Notes: generated by a model not told the origin, from the letters alone. A stretch of DNA of 64,000 nt from an uncultured Clostridia bacterium (GCA_944332995.1 CALVKR010000006.1:1-64000), one strand, 5' to 3'; positions 8,316-17,086 are shown, counted from the first letter of the stretch. Numbers and translations are program-made.

Positions 8316-8487
8316 GTTGATATATTATTGATATATGTATTGACATACAGGGTTGATATGTTATTTATACACAGTTTTGATAATTTATTGTTATATAGTG
8401 TTTTTTTATTGTTATATAGTGTTTTTCTATCGTTATATAGTGTTGATATTTTATTGTTATTTAGTTGTTGATATATTATTGATATAT
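8316..8487. repeat. Direct repeats between polysaccharide genes
   Basis: The 520-base gap 8035-8554 contains no supported gene. It holds GTTATATAGTGTTTTT-type repeats starting at 8390, 8411 and 8432 (exact 21-base period, with a decayed copy near 8456). These are bracketed by two perfect 21-base copies beginning GTTGATATATTATTG at 8316-8336 and 8467-8487. Confidence 0.8.
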
Positions 8488-8554
8488 AACATATATAATA
8501 TATTTATATTATATATTAAAAATCGACGCTTTTAAAGGCTTTTGCAAAACATTT

Positions 8555-10435
8555 TTATTTTTCGGGCGATAAATCTGCGCTAAGGTCAAATATCTTTTCC
8601 CATGCCTTCGGACTTGTCATATCCGCTTTTAAATATTTTCTCTTTACGCCGTTAAAGCCGAATAGCAAAGCAAGCGACGCTCCCGTCATTTTGAAGAATG
8701 CGGCAATATCGGAAAATATACTCTTTTTGGTGATAAACCCGGATTTGGTATGCCTGTTGTATTGCAACGCTTTTTTGACTTTGTATAAGTGTTTCGGACG
8801 GCACTTTGTCATATCCACACAGACAAAGCGTCTTTTGGCACCGTAAAATACCGAAGGGATAAGATGCCCGTTAAATGTCAATGCGGCAAGTTTTCGGCTG
8901 TATTTTTTCGGCTCGTAAAAGGTTATGTTGTCGACATCGTATCCTAATTGCTTTAACTCGTCGGCGCCAAGCTGTTTTACGCTCTTTTCCCTTAAACTCA
9001 TATGAAGTTTATCGGCGGGCGTTTCAAGCAAAAACTTCGGCCCCTTTAAAAAGTCCTTTACGCCCATAACGGCAAAATCGACGGCAAAGTATCTTAGTTG
9101 CACAACCGACTTGGCTATCATACGGATAAGTTTTTTTATTGCAAAAAACACACTGCCCTTTTTATGACGGCAATATGTTATCAATTCGTTTCGCAGCCAA
9201 TAATAGTCGAGCTCGGGGACGTATTTGTTTTCAAAACGCTCGTGCCACACTCCTATGCCGTTGACGAGCATGATTTCGCTTAGCGTCCTCATTCCGTATT
9301 CGACGTCGTCGCCCTTTATAAAGTATGGCATGGGCAAGCCGTGTTTTTCCGCTTTAGAGAGGGGCGTGCAAAGATACCACCAACCGCAATAGAGCACGTC
9401 GAGTTCCTTTTCGTTAAGAAGCAAATCGAAGGGGGAGCAGAGATTGTAAAATCTGCCGAAGGGCGCCTGCACCACTCCGTCGGCATATGCGCCAGATTCG
9501 TATTGCATCGTTTTATTGTCAAGACAGAGCATCTGTCCGCCCACCGAAAGCTCGGACGGAGAAGCGGCATAACACAATATCTTAAAGGTTTTATAAAATA
9601 CTCGCTCGTCAAACAACAAGTCGTCGTCCATCAACAGAAAGTGAGTAAAGCCGCCTCGTTCCGTAAGGTGTAATATGCCTTTGGCAAATCCGCCCGCTCC
9701 GCCCAAGTTTTTGTTTGTTAAAAGCGTTATGCCCTCGCCCGATATATTCTCTAAAGTACCGGCGTTATCTACGACGACCGCCTCGAACGCCTTTTTCGTT
9801 TCGTCATTCGTCGCAAAAAATTTCTGAAGTTTTTTTACGTTGTTTAAAACGTAGCTCTCTCTTTTATAGGTGCATATGACTATCCCTATTTTCGGATTTG
9901 CCGTCGTGCCGCTCTGAGTAAAGTATCCGCCGCCGAACAGCTTCCCCGACTCGGACAGCGATGTCAGTCTGACGTAAAAAAATCCGTCGCCGGCTAAATC
10001 TCTTATGTCGACTGTCAGTTCGCAGCCGTCCTCGGCAGTCAGCGAACAGAGTGTTTCGTTGCCGATGATAATCTCTTTTGCCGCATCCGCAAGAATCTTT
10101 TGAAGTTCCGCTTCCTGAGCATAGTTTTTTTTCGCCTTGACCTTTTTTTCGGCAAGCTGAGCAAGTTTTTTATCCTCTGTAGGCTCTATGACGGATTTTA
10201 TCAATTCCGCACGAAACTTGCCCTCGAATTCGAGGCGCACCGTAACGTCTTTTATGACGGTATGCTTTTTGATTTTGGAATAGGAAAAACAGTTGAAATA
10301 GGTATCAAACGATACCGTGTCGCCCTTTTTAAAACAAAGACAGCCGTCCGACAGCTTAGCGTCTCCTTTAAAATAAAGCCCAAACGTCGAGCGGTCGCTT
10401 CCGTCGGGAAGGGCGATCGAAAAAAGTTTATCCAT
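8555..10435 (-). CDS. GlfT2-like galactofuranosyltransferase (GT2)
   Basis: A 626-residue glycosyltransferase, close to the length of mycobacterial GlfT2 (637). It has an N-terminal beta-rich domain (1-180), then a GT-A fold starting IGIVICTYKRESY (183-195). The metal-binding motif DDD is at 270-272 (LLMDDDLLFD), and an acceptor-site YCGWWYLCTP follows, then a helical C-terminal region. Family knowledge: GlfT2 polymerises galactofuranose from UDP-Galf. The gene overlaps by 8 bases the 3' end of glf, which makes UDP-Galf, strongly supporting this donor. Acceptor and linkage are unknown. Confidence 0.85.
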   Translation of the reverse strand: MDKLFSIALPDGSDRSTFGLYFKGDAKLSDGCLCFKKGDTVSFDTYFNCFSYSKIKKHTVIKDVTVRLEFEGKFRAELIKSVIEPTEDKKLAQLAEKKVKAKKNYAQEAELQKILADAAKEIIIGNETLCSLTAEDGCELTVDIRDLAGDGFFYVRLTSLSESGKLFGGGYFTQSGTTANPKIGIVICTYKRESYVLNNVKKLQKFFATNDETKKAFEAVVVDNAGTLENISGEGITLLTNKNLGGAGGFAKGILHLTERGGFTHFLLMDDDLLFDERVFYKTFKILCYAASPSELSVGGQMLCLDNKTMQYESGAYADGVVQAPFGRFYNLCSPFDLLLNEKELDVLYCGWWYLCTPLSKAEKHGLPMPYFIKGDDVEYGMRTLSEIMLVNGIGVWHERFENKYVPELDYYWLRNELITYCRHKKGSVFFAIKKLIRMIAKSVVQLRYFAVDFAVMGVKDFLKGPKFLLETPADKLHMSLREKSVKQLGADELKQLGYDVDNITFYEPKKYSRKLAALTFNGHLIPSVFYGAKRRFVCVDMTKCRPKHLYKVKKALQYNRHTKSGFITKKSIFSDIAAFFKMTGASLALLFGFNGVKRKYLKADMTSPKAWEKIFDLSADLSPEK

Positions 10436-11534
10436 TTAACTCCCTGCCCGCAGTGTCGAGCGCAAAGGCAATCACTTTATCCATATCGAAATATTTATAA
10501 GCGCCCAACCTGCCGCCGAATATGACGTCGGGACGGTTTTTGGCAAGCGCCGTATATTTTTCGTATAAGGCGTTGTTCGTGTCGTTGTTGACGGGATAAT
10601 ACGGCTCGTCGCCCTTTTTCCATTCTTTGGAATACTCTTTGGATATGACGGTTTTGGGCTGAGTGCCGAATTCAAAATGCTTGTGTTCTATAATTCTCGT
10701 ATACGGCACCTTTGCGTCCGTATAATTGACGACGGCGTTGCCCTGATAGTTGTCCGTATCTATAACTTCCGTTTCAAACCGAACCGAGCGGTATTCGAGC
10801 GTGCCGAGGCTGTAATCGAAAAAGCGGTCTATCATTCCCGAAAATACAGTCTTTGAAGCTATATCGGGATTATCTTTTATAAAATCGAAATAGTCTGTGT
10901 TTAACAAAACCTTGGTTCCGTCGAGCATCTTTTCCACCATCGAGGTGTATCCGCCCTCTGCAACGCCCTGATAGCGGTCGTTGAAATAGTTGTTGTCATA
11001 TATAAATCTGAGCGGAAGCCTTTTTATGATAAACGCCGGAAGCTCGCTGCACTGTCTGCCCCACTGCTTTTCCGTGTAGCCCTTGATGAGTTTTTCGTAA
11101 ACGTCCCTGCCGACAAGGCTGAGCGCCTGCTCTTCGAGATTTTGAGGATTTGTTATATTTAAATCGGCAATCTGATCCGCTATTTTCTTTTTCGCCTCGG
11201 CGGGAGTTTTTATCCCCCACATTTTCGAGAACGTATTCATATTGAACGGCAGATTGTAAAGCTCGTCGCCGTATATCGCCACGGGGGAATTTATATAGTT
11301 GTTAAACTTGGCGAAACGGTTTACATACTCCCACACCCTCTCGTCGGACGTGTGAAAGATGTGAGCTCCGTAAACGTGCACGTTTACGCCCTCAACGCTT
11401 TTGGTATAAACGTTGCCGGCTATATGGTCTCTCTTTTCGATGACAAGACACTTTTTGCCTTTTTGTTTTGCCTCATGGGCGAACACCGCTCCGAAAAGCC
11501 CCGCCCCTACTATCAGATAATCGTATTTTTCCAT
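10428..11534 (-). CDS. glf: UDP-galactopyranose mutase
   Basis: A 368-residue FAD enzyme that interconverts UDP-galactopyranose and UDP-galactofuranose in the cytosol. The N-terminus carries the dinucleotide-binding motif YLIVGAGLFGAVFAHEA (residues 6-22) and EKRDHIAGNVY. The middle has NLPFNMNTFSKMWG, and the C-terminus GGRLGAYKYFDMDKVI, all typical of bacterial Glf. Length matches the family. It sits between the ABC exporter genes and the GlfT2-like transferase, as in galactan clusters. Confidence 0.95.
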   Translation of the reverse strand: MEKYDYLIVGAGLFGAVFAHEAKQKGKKCLVIEKRDHIAGNVYTKSVEGVNVHVYGAHIFHTSDERVWEYVNRFAKFNNYINSPVAIYGDELYNLPFNMNTFSKMWGIKTPAEAKKKIADQIADLNITNPQNLEEQALSLVGRDVYEKLIKGYTEKQWGRQCSELPAFIIKRLPLRFIYDNNYFNDRYQGVAEGGYTSMVEKMLDGTKVLLNTDYFDFIKDNPDIASKTVFSGMIDRFFDYSLGTLEYRSVRFETEVIDTDNYQGNAVVNYTDAKVPYTRIIEHKHFEFGTQPKTVISKEYSKEWKKGDEPYYPVNNDTNNALYEKYTALAKNRPDVIFGGRLGAYKYFDMDKVIAFALDTAGRELNG

Positions 11535-11550
11535 TTGTTTTCCGTTTTCT

Positions 11551-11601
11551 CTTTAATTGTTTTACTTCTTTAATTGTATTACTTTTTTAATTGTATTACT
11601 T
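11551..11601. repeat. Three tandem 17-base repeats
   Basis: Tandem units CTTTAATTGTWTTACTT at 11551-11567, 11568-11584 and 11585-11601. They lie in the 280-base gap between wzt-like and glf; the rest of the gap (11602-11814) is T-rich with no gene. The 17-base period matches the array at 16540-16658. Confidence 0.85.
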
Positions 11602-11814
11602 CTTTATATAATCGGTTTATCCGAAACTTTGTTCTTTTTCTTTTATAGCTTTTTTGCCTTACTTCGTATTAAATTGTATTTTTGCTTTACTTTACGCTTC
11701 ACTTTGCTTTAGCGTTTTTTCGTTAGAAGTTTAATTATTATGTTTTATTTTTCGGTACCGCTTGCTTGAGCTTACCTAATATAGGCGTATGACTTTCATT
11801 TGCTCAACAAAAAC

Positions 11815-12720
11815 TTAAGTGCGCTGCGGATTTTGCTGACAGTCTAAGGTGTAGGCGTCTGCGACTTCCTTTACCTCGCCCTCCATAAATATGCGTCCGT
11901 CTTTTAGCCATATCGCCTTTTCGCAGAGTTCCTTTACCGATTGCATCGAGTGCGAAACAACGATAAACGTAACGCCGGAGGCTTTAAGCTCCGATATCTT
12001 TTTGGCGCACTTCTGTCTGAACGGTGCGTCGCCCACGCTGAGTATCTCGTCTACCAAAAGAATATCCGGGTTGACGTCCACGGCAATGGAAAAGCCCAGA
12101 CGTGCCAGCATACCTGCCGAATAGTTTTTGAGCGGAACGCTCATAAACTTTTCAAGCTCGGAAAAGGCGACTATGCTGTCGTATTTTTTGTCCATTTCCT
12201 TTTTGGTGAATCCGAGCATCGCTCCGTTGAGGTATACGTTTTCTTTGCCCGTTGCGTCCATATCGAAGCCTGCGCCGAGTTTTAACAGCGGCACCATATT
12301 GCCCTGAGTCAAAATCTTGCCCTCGGTAGGCTCGAATATGCCTGAAATCATTTTAAGCAAAGTGCTCTTGCCCGCTCCGTTTCTGCCTATAAGCGCAACG
12401 CTTTCGCCTTTGTAGACTTTGAGCGAAACTTCCTTTACCGCCCAGAAATCCTCGTGCCTTATCTTGCCCTTTAACAGCTTAATGAAATACTCTTTCATAT
12501 TGTCTATCTTTTCCGTCAAAATGCGGAATTTCATAGACACGTTTCTCGCATCGACGAGAACGTTTTCTTCGAGGACATTTCCCGTTCCTTCCGCCCTATT
12601 GCGGCATAAGTCGCAAATTCTCCGACGTTTGGAAACAGATTCCGTTTTATCGCCGTTGCCCGTATCGGATGGCGATTTTTCATTTTCGACCAAAATTTCC
12701 TTTTCTTCCGACATAAGCAC
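11815..12720 (-). CDS. Polysaccharide ABC transporter, ATP-binding protein (Wzt/TagH-like)
   Basis: A 301-residue ATPase. The NBD has Walker A GRNGAGKST (near 113-121), signature YSAGMLARL and Walker B DILLVDEIL. GFDMDATGKENVYLNG is typical of Wzt, TagH and KpsT. There is no C-terminal carbohydrate-binding extension, as in simple galactan or teichoic-acid exporters. The first ~55 residues are an unusual hydrophilic extension containing CDLC. It is adjacent (0-base gap) to the permease gene. It probably energises export of the undecaprenyl-linked glycan. Confidence 0.9.
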   Translation of the reverse strand: MLMSEEKEILVENEKSPSDTGNGDKTESVSKRRRICDLCRNRAEGTGNVLEENVLVDARNVSMKFRILTEKIDNMKEYFIKLLKGKIRHEDFWAVKEVSLKVYKGESVALIGRNGAGKSTLLKMISGIFEPTEGKILTQGNMVPLLKLGAGFDMDATGKENVYLNGAMLGFTKKEMDKKYDSIVAFSELEKFMSVPLKNYSAGMLARLGFSIAVDVNPDILLVDEILSVGDAPFRQKCAKKISELKASGVTFIVVSHSMQSVKELCEKAIWLKDGRIFMEGEVKEVADAYTLDCQQNPQRT

Positions 12721-13530
12721 CTAAATGTAAAGTATGAATTTTTTGCGCTGCCATCTGAATATAAGATAACCTATTAAAAACGCAGCTATTCCCACGCCGT
12801 AACATATTAAATGTTCCTGCCACGAGGGAACTATACCCAAAAGCAAATCTCTGAAATAGTCGAGATAATGCATCATAGGGTTGAATTTGAGCACACTCTG
12901 AACATAATCGGGCAAAATCACGGTGGAATAGAATATCGGCGTCAGATACATCCATAAAGTCAGAAACACGTTGTAAAGATGCGCTACGTCTCGAAATCTG
13001 ACGTATAGCGTGCAAAGCAAAAACGACAGCCCGAGGCTGAACAAAAATATCGACGGAAGCCACGGAATAAAAATCATAAGCATTGTAGGATGAAAAGTTA
13101 CTCCGTTGGGTATTCTTATTAGCATAACGATAATCAGAGCGATTAAAGAAAATCCGAAATTGACGACGGATGACAGCACGCTTGACGTCGGAAAAACGTA
13201 ATAAGGCACTCTCGTTTTGGTGAGCAGGTCATAGTTGTTTACCATGCACGGAAGCGCCTGCGCCGTTCCCATACGCATAAGAGAAAAGACGATAGTTCCC
13301 GACAAAACGTAGACGGGATAATCCATATCTATTCCATGTCTGCCGAAAATCTGAGAAAAAACGAACGCCATGACGAGCATGGTAAGAAGCGGATTTAAAA
13401 CCGTCCACAAGACTCCCAAAAAAGAGCGGCGATATTGTCGTTTTATATTTTTTTTGACCATCGTCCACATTATGACGACGGATTTTTTAAATACCAATGC
13501 GTTGGCTTTTGACTTTTCGTGATTTATCAT
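12721..13530 (-). CDS. Polysaccharide ABC transporter, permease (Wzm/TagG-like)
   Basis: A 269-residue ABC-2 type membrane protein with about six hydrophobic segments after a cytosolic N-terminus. It carries RQYRRSFLGVLWTVLNPLL and a C-terminal MMHYLDYFRDLLLG segment, both diagnostic of polysaccharide and teichoic acid exporters. It is directly followed by its ATPase and is the first gene of the minus-strand polysaccharide operon. Confidence 0.9.
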   Translation of the reverse strand: MINHEKSKANALVFKKSVVIMWTMVKKNIKRQYRRSFLGVLWTVLNPLLTMLVMAFVFSQIFGRHGIDMDYPVYVLSGTIVFSLMRMGTAQALPCMVNNYDLLTKTRVPYYVFPTSSVLSSVVNFGFSLIALIIVMLIRIPNGVTFHPTMLMIFIPWLPSIFLFSLGLSFLLCTLYVRFRDVAHLYNVFLTLWMYLTPIFYSTVILPDYVQSVLKFNPMMHYLDYFRDLLLGIVPSWQEHLICYGVGIAAFLIGYLIFRWQRKKFILYI

Positions 13531-13544
13531 TTTATCCTACCGAA

Positions 13545-13567
13545 CAAGACGCCGTTGCATCGTCTTG
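13545..13567 (-). other. Leader hairpin of the exporter operon
   Basis: CAAGACG and CGTCTTG form a 7-bp stem with a 9-base loop, just upstream of the weak ribosome site (GGTAGGA) of the permease gene. It is not followed by a T-run, so translational rather than transcriptional control would be the guess. Confidence 0.4.
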
Positions 13568-13591
13568 CCTGACGCTTAATAAAGCCTGTTT

Positions 13592-13620
13592 ATTTTATCA
13601 TAGTGCGGCTTTAATGTCAA
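13592..13620 (-). promoter_or_regulatory. Promoter of the exporter-galactan operon
   Basis: Minus strand TTGACA (13615-13620), a 17-base spacer and TAAAAT (13592-13597), about 60 bases before the permease start. Confidence 0.8.
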
Positions 13621-13719
13621 ACGTATGCAATCTTAAAAACCCCTCTTTAATATTGTTGACAAAAGGGCGGACAAATTTTGCGATAATTTATAAATTTATT
13701 TATACGGCGCTAAATTTTT

Positions 13720-13767
13720 GCATTCTTTTTATATTCTTTTTTTTACATTCTTTTTTTACATTCTTTT
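13720..13767. repeat. Degenerate CATTCTTTTT repeats
   Basis: Four copies of an ATTC-plus-T-run unit with periods of 11, 14 and 13 bases, between the two divergent polysaccharide transcription units. Confidence 0.55.
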
Positions 13768-13847
13768 TTAATTTCATTTTCGTTTAATGCTAAGTTGATA
13801 TATTCGGGGTGCGATAAAGTTAGCACAAATTTTCCTTCCCCCCTTTT

Positions 13848-13882
13848 GCGGCAAAAGATAAACGTTGTTTGTCTTTTGCCGC
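13848..13882. other. Long intergenic hairpin (16 bp)
   Basis: GCGGCAAAAGA (13848-13858) pairs with TCTTTTGCCGC (13872-13882). The helix continues through a T-G wobble and AAAC/GTTT to a 3-base GTT loop. Neither side has a T-run, so it is not a classical terminator. It sits in the 590-base divergent gap 13531-14120, which otherwise shows no gene. Confidence 0.7.
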
Positions 13883-14120
13883 GACTTTTATAAGGAAATA
13901 CAGACTCTTAAAAACATACCGTTTATCGCTCGCCTTATCCGAAAAGCGATACATACGGGTTTTACGCAAGCGATAAAACGCTAACGGGAAAATTTAAAAT
14001 AAGGCTTTACGGCTCCGTGGCGTATTTATTTTGCACATTGGATAAAGCTAAAGTCAATATCCTTGCCTTTTTTCCGCTTTTTTGTTAAAATTCGGCTATA
14101 ATAGTTATGAGGAAACAAAA

Positions 14121-15590
14121 TTGAACACTTCCGCTACAAGAGAAAAAATTCAAAACGGACTCAATAAAATTCCGAACAAAATAAAAGACTTCTTTTATTC
14201 CGACGTTTATATTTTAGCGGTGGCTTTGATATCCTATATCGCATGGGTAAGCGGCGTCATGGCTTTGGGATTTATCCTCATAGTTTTGATTGCGTCCTTT
14301 GCTTTGGTGGTCGTCGACGACGCACAACCTATGTTTCCGCTTTTGTTTTTCGTTCCTTTTTGCATTTCCGACACAAAGAATATAGCGCAGTATTATCCCC
14401 TGCTTCCGTTTTTGGCGATACTTATTGCGGCGCTCATTTTCCACTTTATCTTTTATCGCCCCAAAAAGTTCACAGCGGGAGAGGGCTTCTATTCGCAAAT
14501 TGCCGTTTCCGTCGCCCTTATCTTGGGTGGCTGCACTTCCGTTTTGGCAAACAGATATCTCGGCGCGCTGTCTTACACCCTGTTGCTCGGAGTGGGAGTG
14601 CTTTTTGTGTATACCGTTTTCAGAAACTACATTAAAAACTCAAAGATAGATTCATACGACTATATGGCGAAAACCTTAATGTATATGGGGCTCGTCATGG
14701 TGCTTCAGATTTTCACCTACTACGCCCGCTACCGTTTCGGCACGGATATCTCGACGTGGAACGCCTACGAGTGGATAAACCTCGGCTGGGGTATAGATAA
14801 CAATGCGGCTACTTTGCTTTTAATCGCCGCCCCTGCAACCTTTTATCTTTCGACAAAATCTCACCGCCCCTTCCCGTTTTTGCTTTTGGGCTTCGTGCAA
14901 TACGCCGCCATAATACTCTCGTTTTCGAGGGGCTCAATTTTGGTGGCGCTCGTCACTGCGCCTTTTGTCGTGCTTTTGACATTGTGGAAAGCGGAAAACA
15001 AGTGGGAAACGTTTGCCGTTTGTGCGGCTGCGGTCATGTTCGTTTTCGTTGCAATATTGGCGCTGTATAAACAGATAAACGCCATGACGGCGCAGATTTT
15101 TGTCGACGGAATATCTTCTAACAGCCGAGTGGCGCTGTATCTCGAGGCGCTCGAGTGCTTTAAAAATCATCCGCTTTTCGGAGTGGGCGGAGGATACAGC
15201 GGAACAAACTACGAAAATCACGTTGCCGAGGTCGTGTTCTATTGGTTCCATTCCACCCCATTTGAAATTATAGGCGGCTACGGACTTTTGGGCATAGCGG
15301 CATACGGATACAATTATTATAAAAGGATAAAAGTTACCACAAAGGATATGTTTAAAGATTCCTTCACGCAGTTTATTATCCTTTCCGTCATCGGCTTCGA
15401 GCTGTATTCGCTTGTCGATACCGGCACGTTTGTCCCGATACCCAACATGTTTATAATATTCGCCCTTATGGCTCTTATGGAATTCGTTCAGCAAAACGAC
15501 AAATCGCTAAACAGATTTTTAAGCCTTAGCGTCCATGACTCGCTTGGCCGTATGGCACGAATAAGGGCAGATTTTCGCAAAGCCGTATAG
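14121..15590 (+). CDS. O-antigen ligase / polymerase-like membrane protein (WaaL/Wzy_C family)
   Basis: About 489 residues with roughly ten to twelve membrane segments. The large periplasmic-type loop contains ISSNSRVALYLEALECFKNH, LFGVGGGYSG and then HSTPFEIIGGYGLLG, whose histidine and trailing glycines are the family signature. It likely transfers or polymerises lipid-linked glycan on the outer face of the membrane. Start choice: an upstream TTG at 14082 opens the frame, but a TATAAT (14097-14102) lies after it. The TTG at 14121 has GAGGA 7 bases upstream, so 14121 is preferred. It is divergent from the exporter operon and probably belongs to the same pathway as the sugar transferase that follows. 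Confidence 0.85.
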   Translation: MNTSATREKIQNGLNKIPNKIKDFFYSDVYILAVALISYIAWVSGVMALGFILIVLIASFALVVVDDAQPMFPLLFFVPFCISDTKNIAQYYPLLPFLAILIAALIFHFIFYRPKKFTAGEGFYSQIAVSVALILGGCTSVLANRYLGALSYTLLLGVGVLFVYTVFRNYIKNSKIDSYDYMAKTLMYMGLVMVLQIFTYYARYRFGTDISTWNAYEWINLGWGIDNNAATLLLIAAPATFYLSTKSHRPFPFLLLGFVQYAAIILSFSRGSILVALVTAPFVVLLTLWKAENKWETFAVCAAAVMFVFVAILALYKQINAMTAQIFVDGISSNSRVALYLEALECFKNHPLFGVGGGYSGTNYENHVAEVVFYWFHSTPFEIIGGYGLLGIAAYGYNYYKRIKVTTKDMFKDSFTQFIILSVIGFELYSLVDTGTFVPIPNMFIIFALMALMEFVQQNDKSLNRFLSLSVHDSLGRMARIRADFRKAV

Positions 15591-15736
15591 TGCTTAAAAC
15601 CGCCAAACTATATCGGCAAAAAAACCGCCATTTTCCTTTCTCCGGGAGGCAAAAACTTAGGGCGTCAAAACAAAAAACACAAGATACCACCGTCAAATTC
15701 GTTGTTTTCGTCTTCGTTTTGCGGTAAAATGAACTT

Positions 15737-16534
15737 ATGATAATAATATACAGATTTTTAAAATCTTTACTCGACAAAATTTTTGCGCTTATCGGCATAA
15801 TTATTTTTATGCCGCTTATTATCATACTTTCAATCGCAGTAGCCATAGACAGCAAGGGCCCCGCCATTTTCCTGCAAGAGAGAGTGGGCAAAGGCGGTAA
15901 ACTTTTTAAAATGGTCAAATTCCGCACCATGCGCACAACGGGTATTCCGTTTGACATAAACAATCCCGTTATCGAAGACGACAATCAAAACCTCACCAAA
16001 GTGGGCAGATTTATAAGACGCTTTAAGCTCGACGAGTTTTTGCAACTGTTTAACGTGCTCAAAGGGGATATGAACTTTATCGGACCTCGCCCTCTGCTTC
16101 CGGTATATATGGAACAGTATCAGCCTTGGGAAAAGGAAAAGTTTAAACTTAAGCCCGGCATGAGCGGCCTTGCGCAGGTCAACGGCAACGGACACCTTTT
16201 AGGCGTGGAAAGAAGCTATTATGACGTCTTATATATCAAAAAGGAAAATCCTTTTACCGATTTGGGTATTGTTTTAAAAACGGTCGCCGTCGTTTTCGGC
16301 GGAGAGGAAAAATATATCAAAAGAGTAGACGACGCTCAGCTTGACGAAGTGCGGACGGAATTTGAATTGACGGGCAAGATTTCAAGGAAAAAATTTAAAA
16401 TGCCGAGCAATGCCGGCGTCAATACCGAAAACGTCGATAAAGGCGCAAACGGCTTACAAAAAACCGACGGCAATGTCGTCGGGCAAAACGCCGAAAATAA
16501 TGCGGACGGCTCAAAGAGTGCGGAAGGCGAATGA
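15737..16534 (+). CDS. Initiating sugar-phosphate transferase (bacterial sugar transferase, WbaP/WcaJ-like)
   Basis: A 265-residue membrane enzyme of the small phosphoglycosyltransferase type. An N-terminal hydrophobic hairpin (residues 13-35) is followed by GPAIFLQERVGKGGKLFKM, KFRTM, DEFLQLFNVLKGDMNFIGPR and KPGMSGLAQVNG, the complete family signature. It transfers a sugar-1-phosphate to undecaprenyl phosphate to start a glycan. The last ~50 residues are a hydrophilic, Asn-rich tail not found in the core family. No clear ribosome site precedes the ATG. It lies 146 bases after the ligase-like gene. Confidence 0.93.
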   Translation: MIIIYRFLKSLLDKIFALIGIIIFMPLIIILSIAVAIDSKGPAIFLQERVGKGGKLFKMVKFRTMRTTGIPFDINNPVIEDDNQNLTKVGRFIRRFKLDEFLQLFNVLKGDMNFIGPRPLLPVYMEQYQPWEKEKFKLKPGMSGLAQVNGNGHLLGVERSYYDVLYIKKENPFTDLGIVLKTVAVVFGGEEKYIKRVDDAQLDEVRTEFELTGKISRKKFKMPSNAGVNTENVDKGANGLQKTDGNVVGQNAENNADGSKSAEGE

Positions 16535-16539
16535 TTTTT

Positions 16540-16675
16540 GCTTTTAAATTAAATTTGCTTTTAAATTATATGTGCTTCTGAATTATATGTGCTTCTGAAT
16601 TATTTTCCATTCTGAATTATTTTTGCTTTTAAATTATATTTCCTTTTAAATTGTATTTGTTTTTGATTCTGTTTC
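16540..16675. repeat. Seven to eight tandem 17-base repeats (T-rich minisatellite)
   Basis: Units of exactly 17 bases, consensus GCTTTTAAATTATATTT, begin at 16540, 16557, 16574, 16591, 16608, 16625 and 16642, with a decayed copy at 16659. Neighbouring copies share variants such as GCTTCTGAATTATATGT, which indicates duplication in place. The remaining spacer to 16860 is T-rich with no other feature. Confidence 0.9.
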
Positions 16676-16870
16676 CTTTTGAAATATATCTATTTTTATG
16701 ATGGAACTTATCTTTATTCCTATCTTTTAATATCCTACCCTTTGATGTCCTGCCCTTTTCCCTTGGTTTTTTTGCCAAAAACAGGAAAAAATTTTTTTAA
16801 ATTATTTTTGTTTTTTGCTTTTAATTATGGCGAAAGTGATATACAATAGTAGTAACATACGGAGGGGTAT

Positions 16871-17050
16871 ATGATAGCGACGACTGATATTCAAACAATG
16901 CGCAACGAATTGAAGCAAAAAAGCGAAAATCTTTTTAACGCACTTATCGATTCCACCTCGCAAGAAGAATTTGAAGATTTGCGCTCCGCATATATCGAAA
17001 CGGTAAAGCAGCTCGAGGCGCTTGACGACACTATCCCGAAGCGTAACTGA
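16871..17050 (+). CDS. Small acidic helical protein, 59 residues, unknown
   Basis: An ATG with a strong GGAGGGG 3 bases upstream opens a 59-codon frame, and a strong terminator follows. The product begins MIATTDIQTM and is mostly charged and probably helical (KQLEALDD near the C-terminus). It has no membrane segment and no recognised domain. Both a good ribosome site and its own terminator support a real gene. Function is unknown. Confidence 0.7.
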   Translation: MIATTDIQTMRNELKQKSENLFNALIDSTSQEEFEDLRSAYIETVKQLEALDDTIPKRN

Positions 17051-17060
17051 CAAAAAAACA

Positions 17061-17086
17061 AAACAACGCAATGCGTTGTTTTTTTA
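17061..17086 (+). terminator. Terminator of the 59-residue gene
   Basis: Stem AACAACGC/GCGTTGTT with a 3-base loop, then a T-run (17079-17085), 11 bases after the stop codon. Confidence 0.85.

Noticed and set aside
14082-14120. Earlier TTG start of the O-antigen ligase-like gene
   Set aside because: A TATAAT lies inside this extension, and a TTG with GAGGA upstream at 14121 is better.
16540-16675. Possible CRISPR array
   Set aside because: Units are contiguous 17-mers without unique spacers and no cas genes are present.
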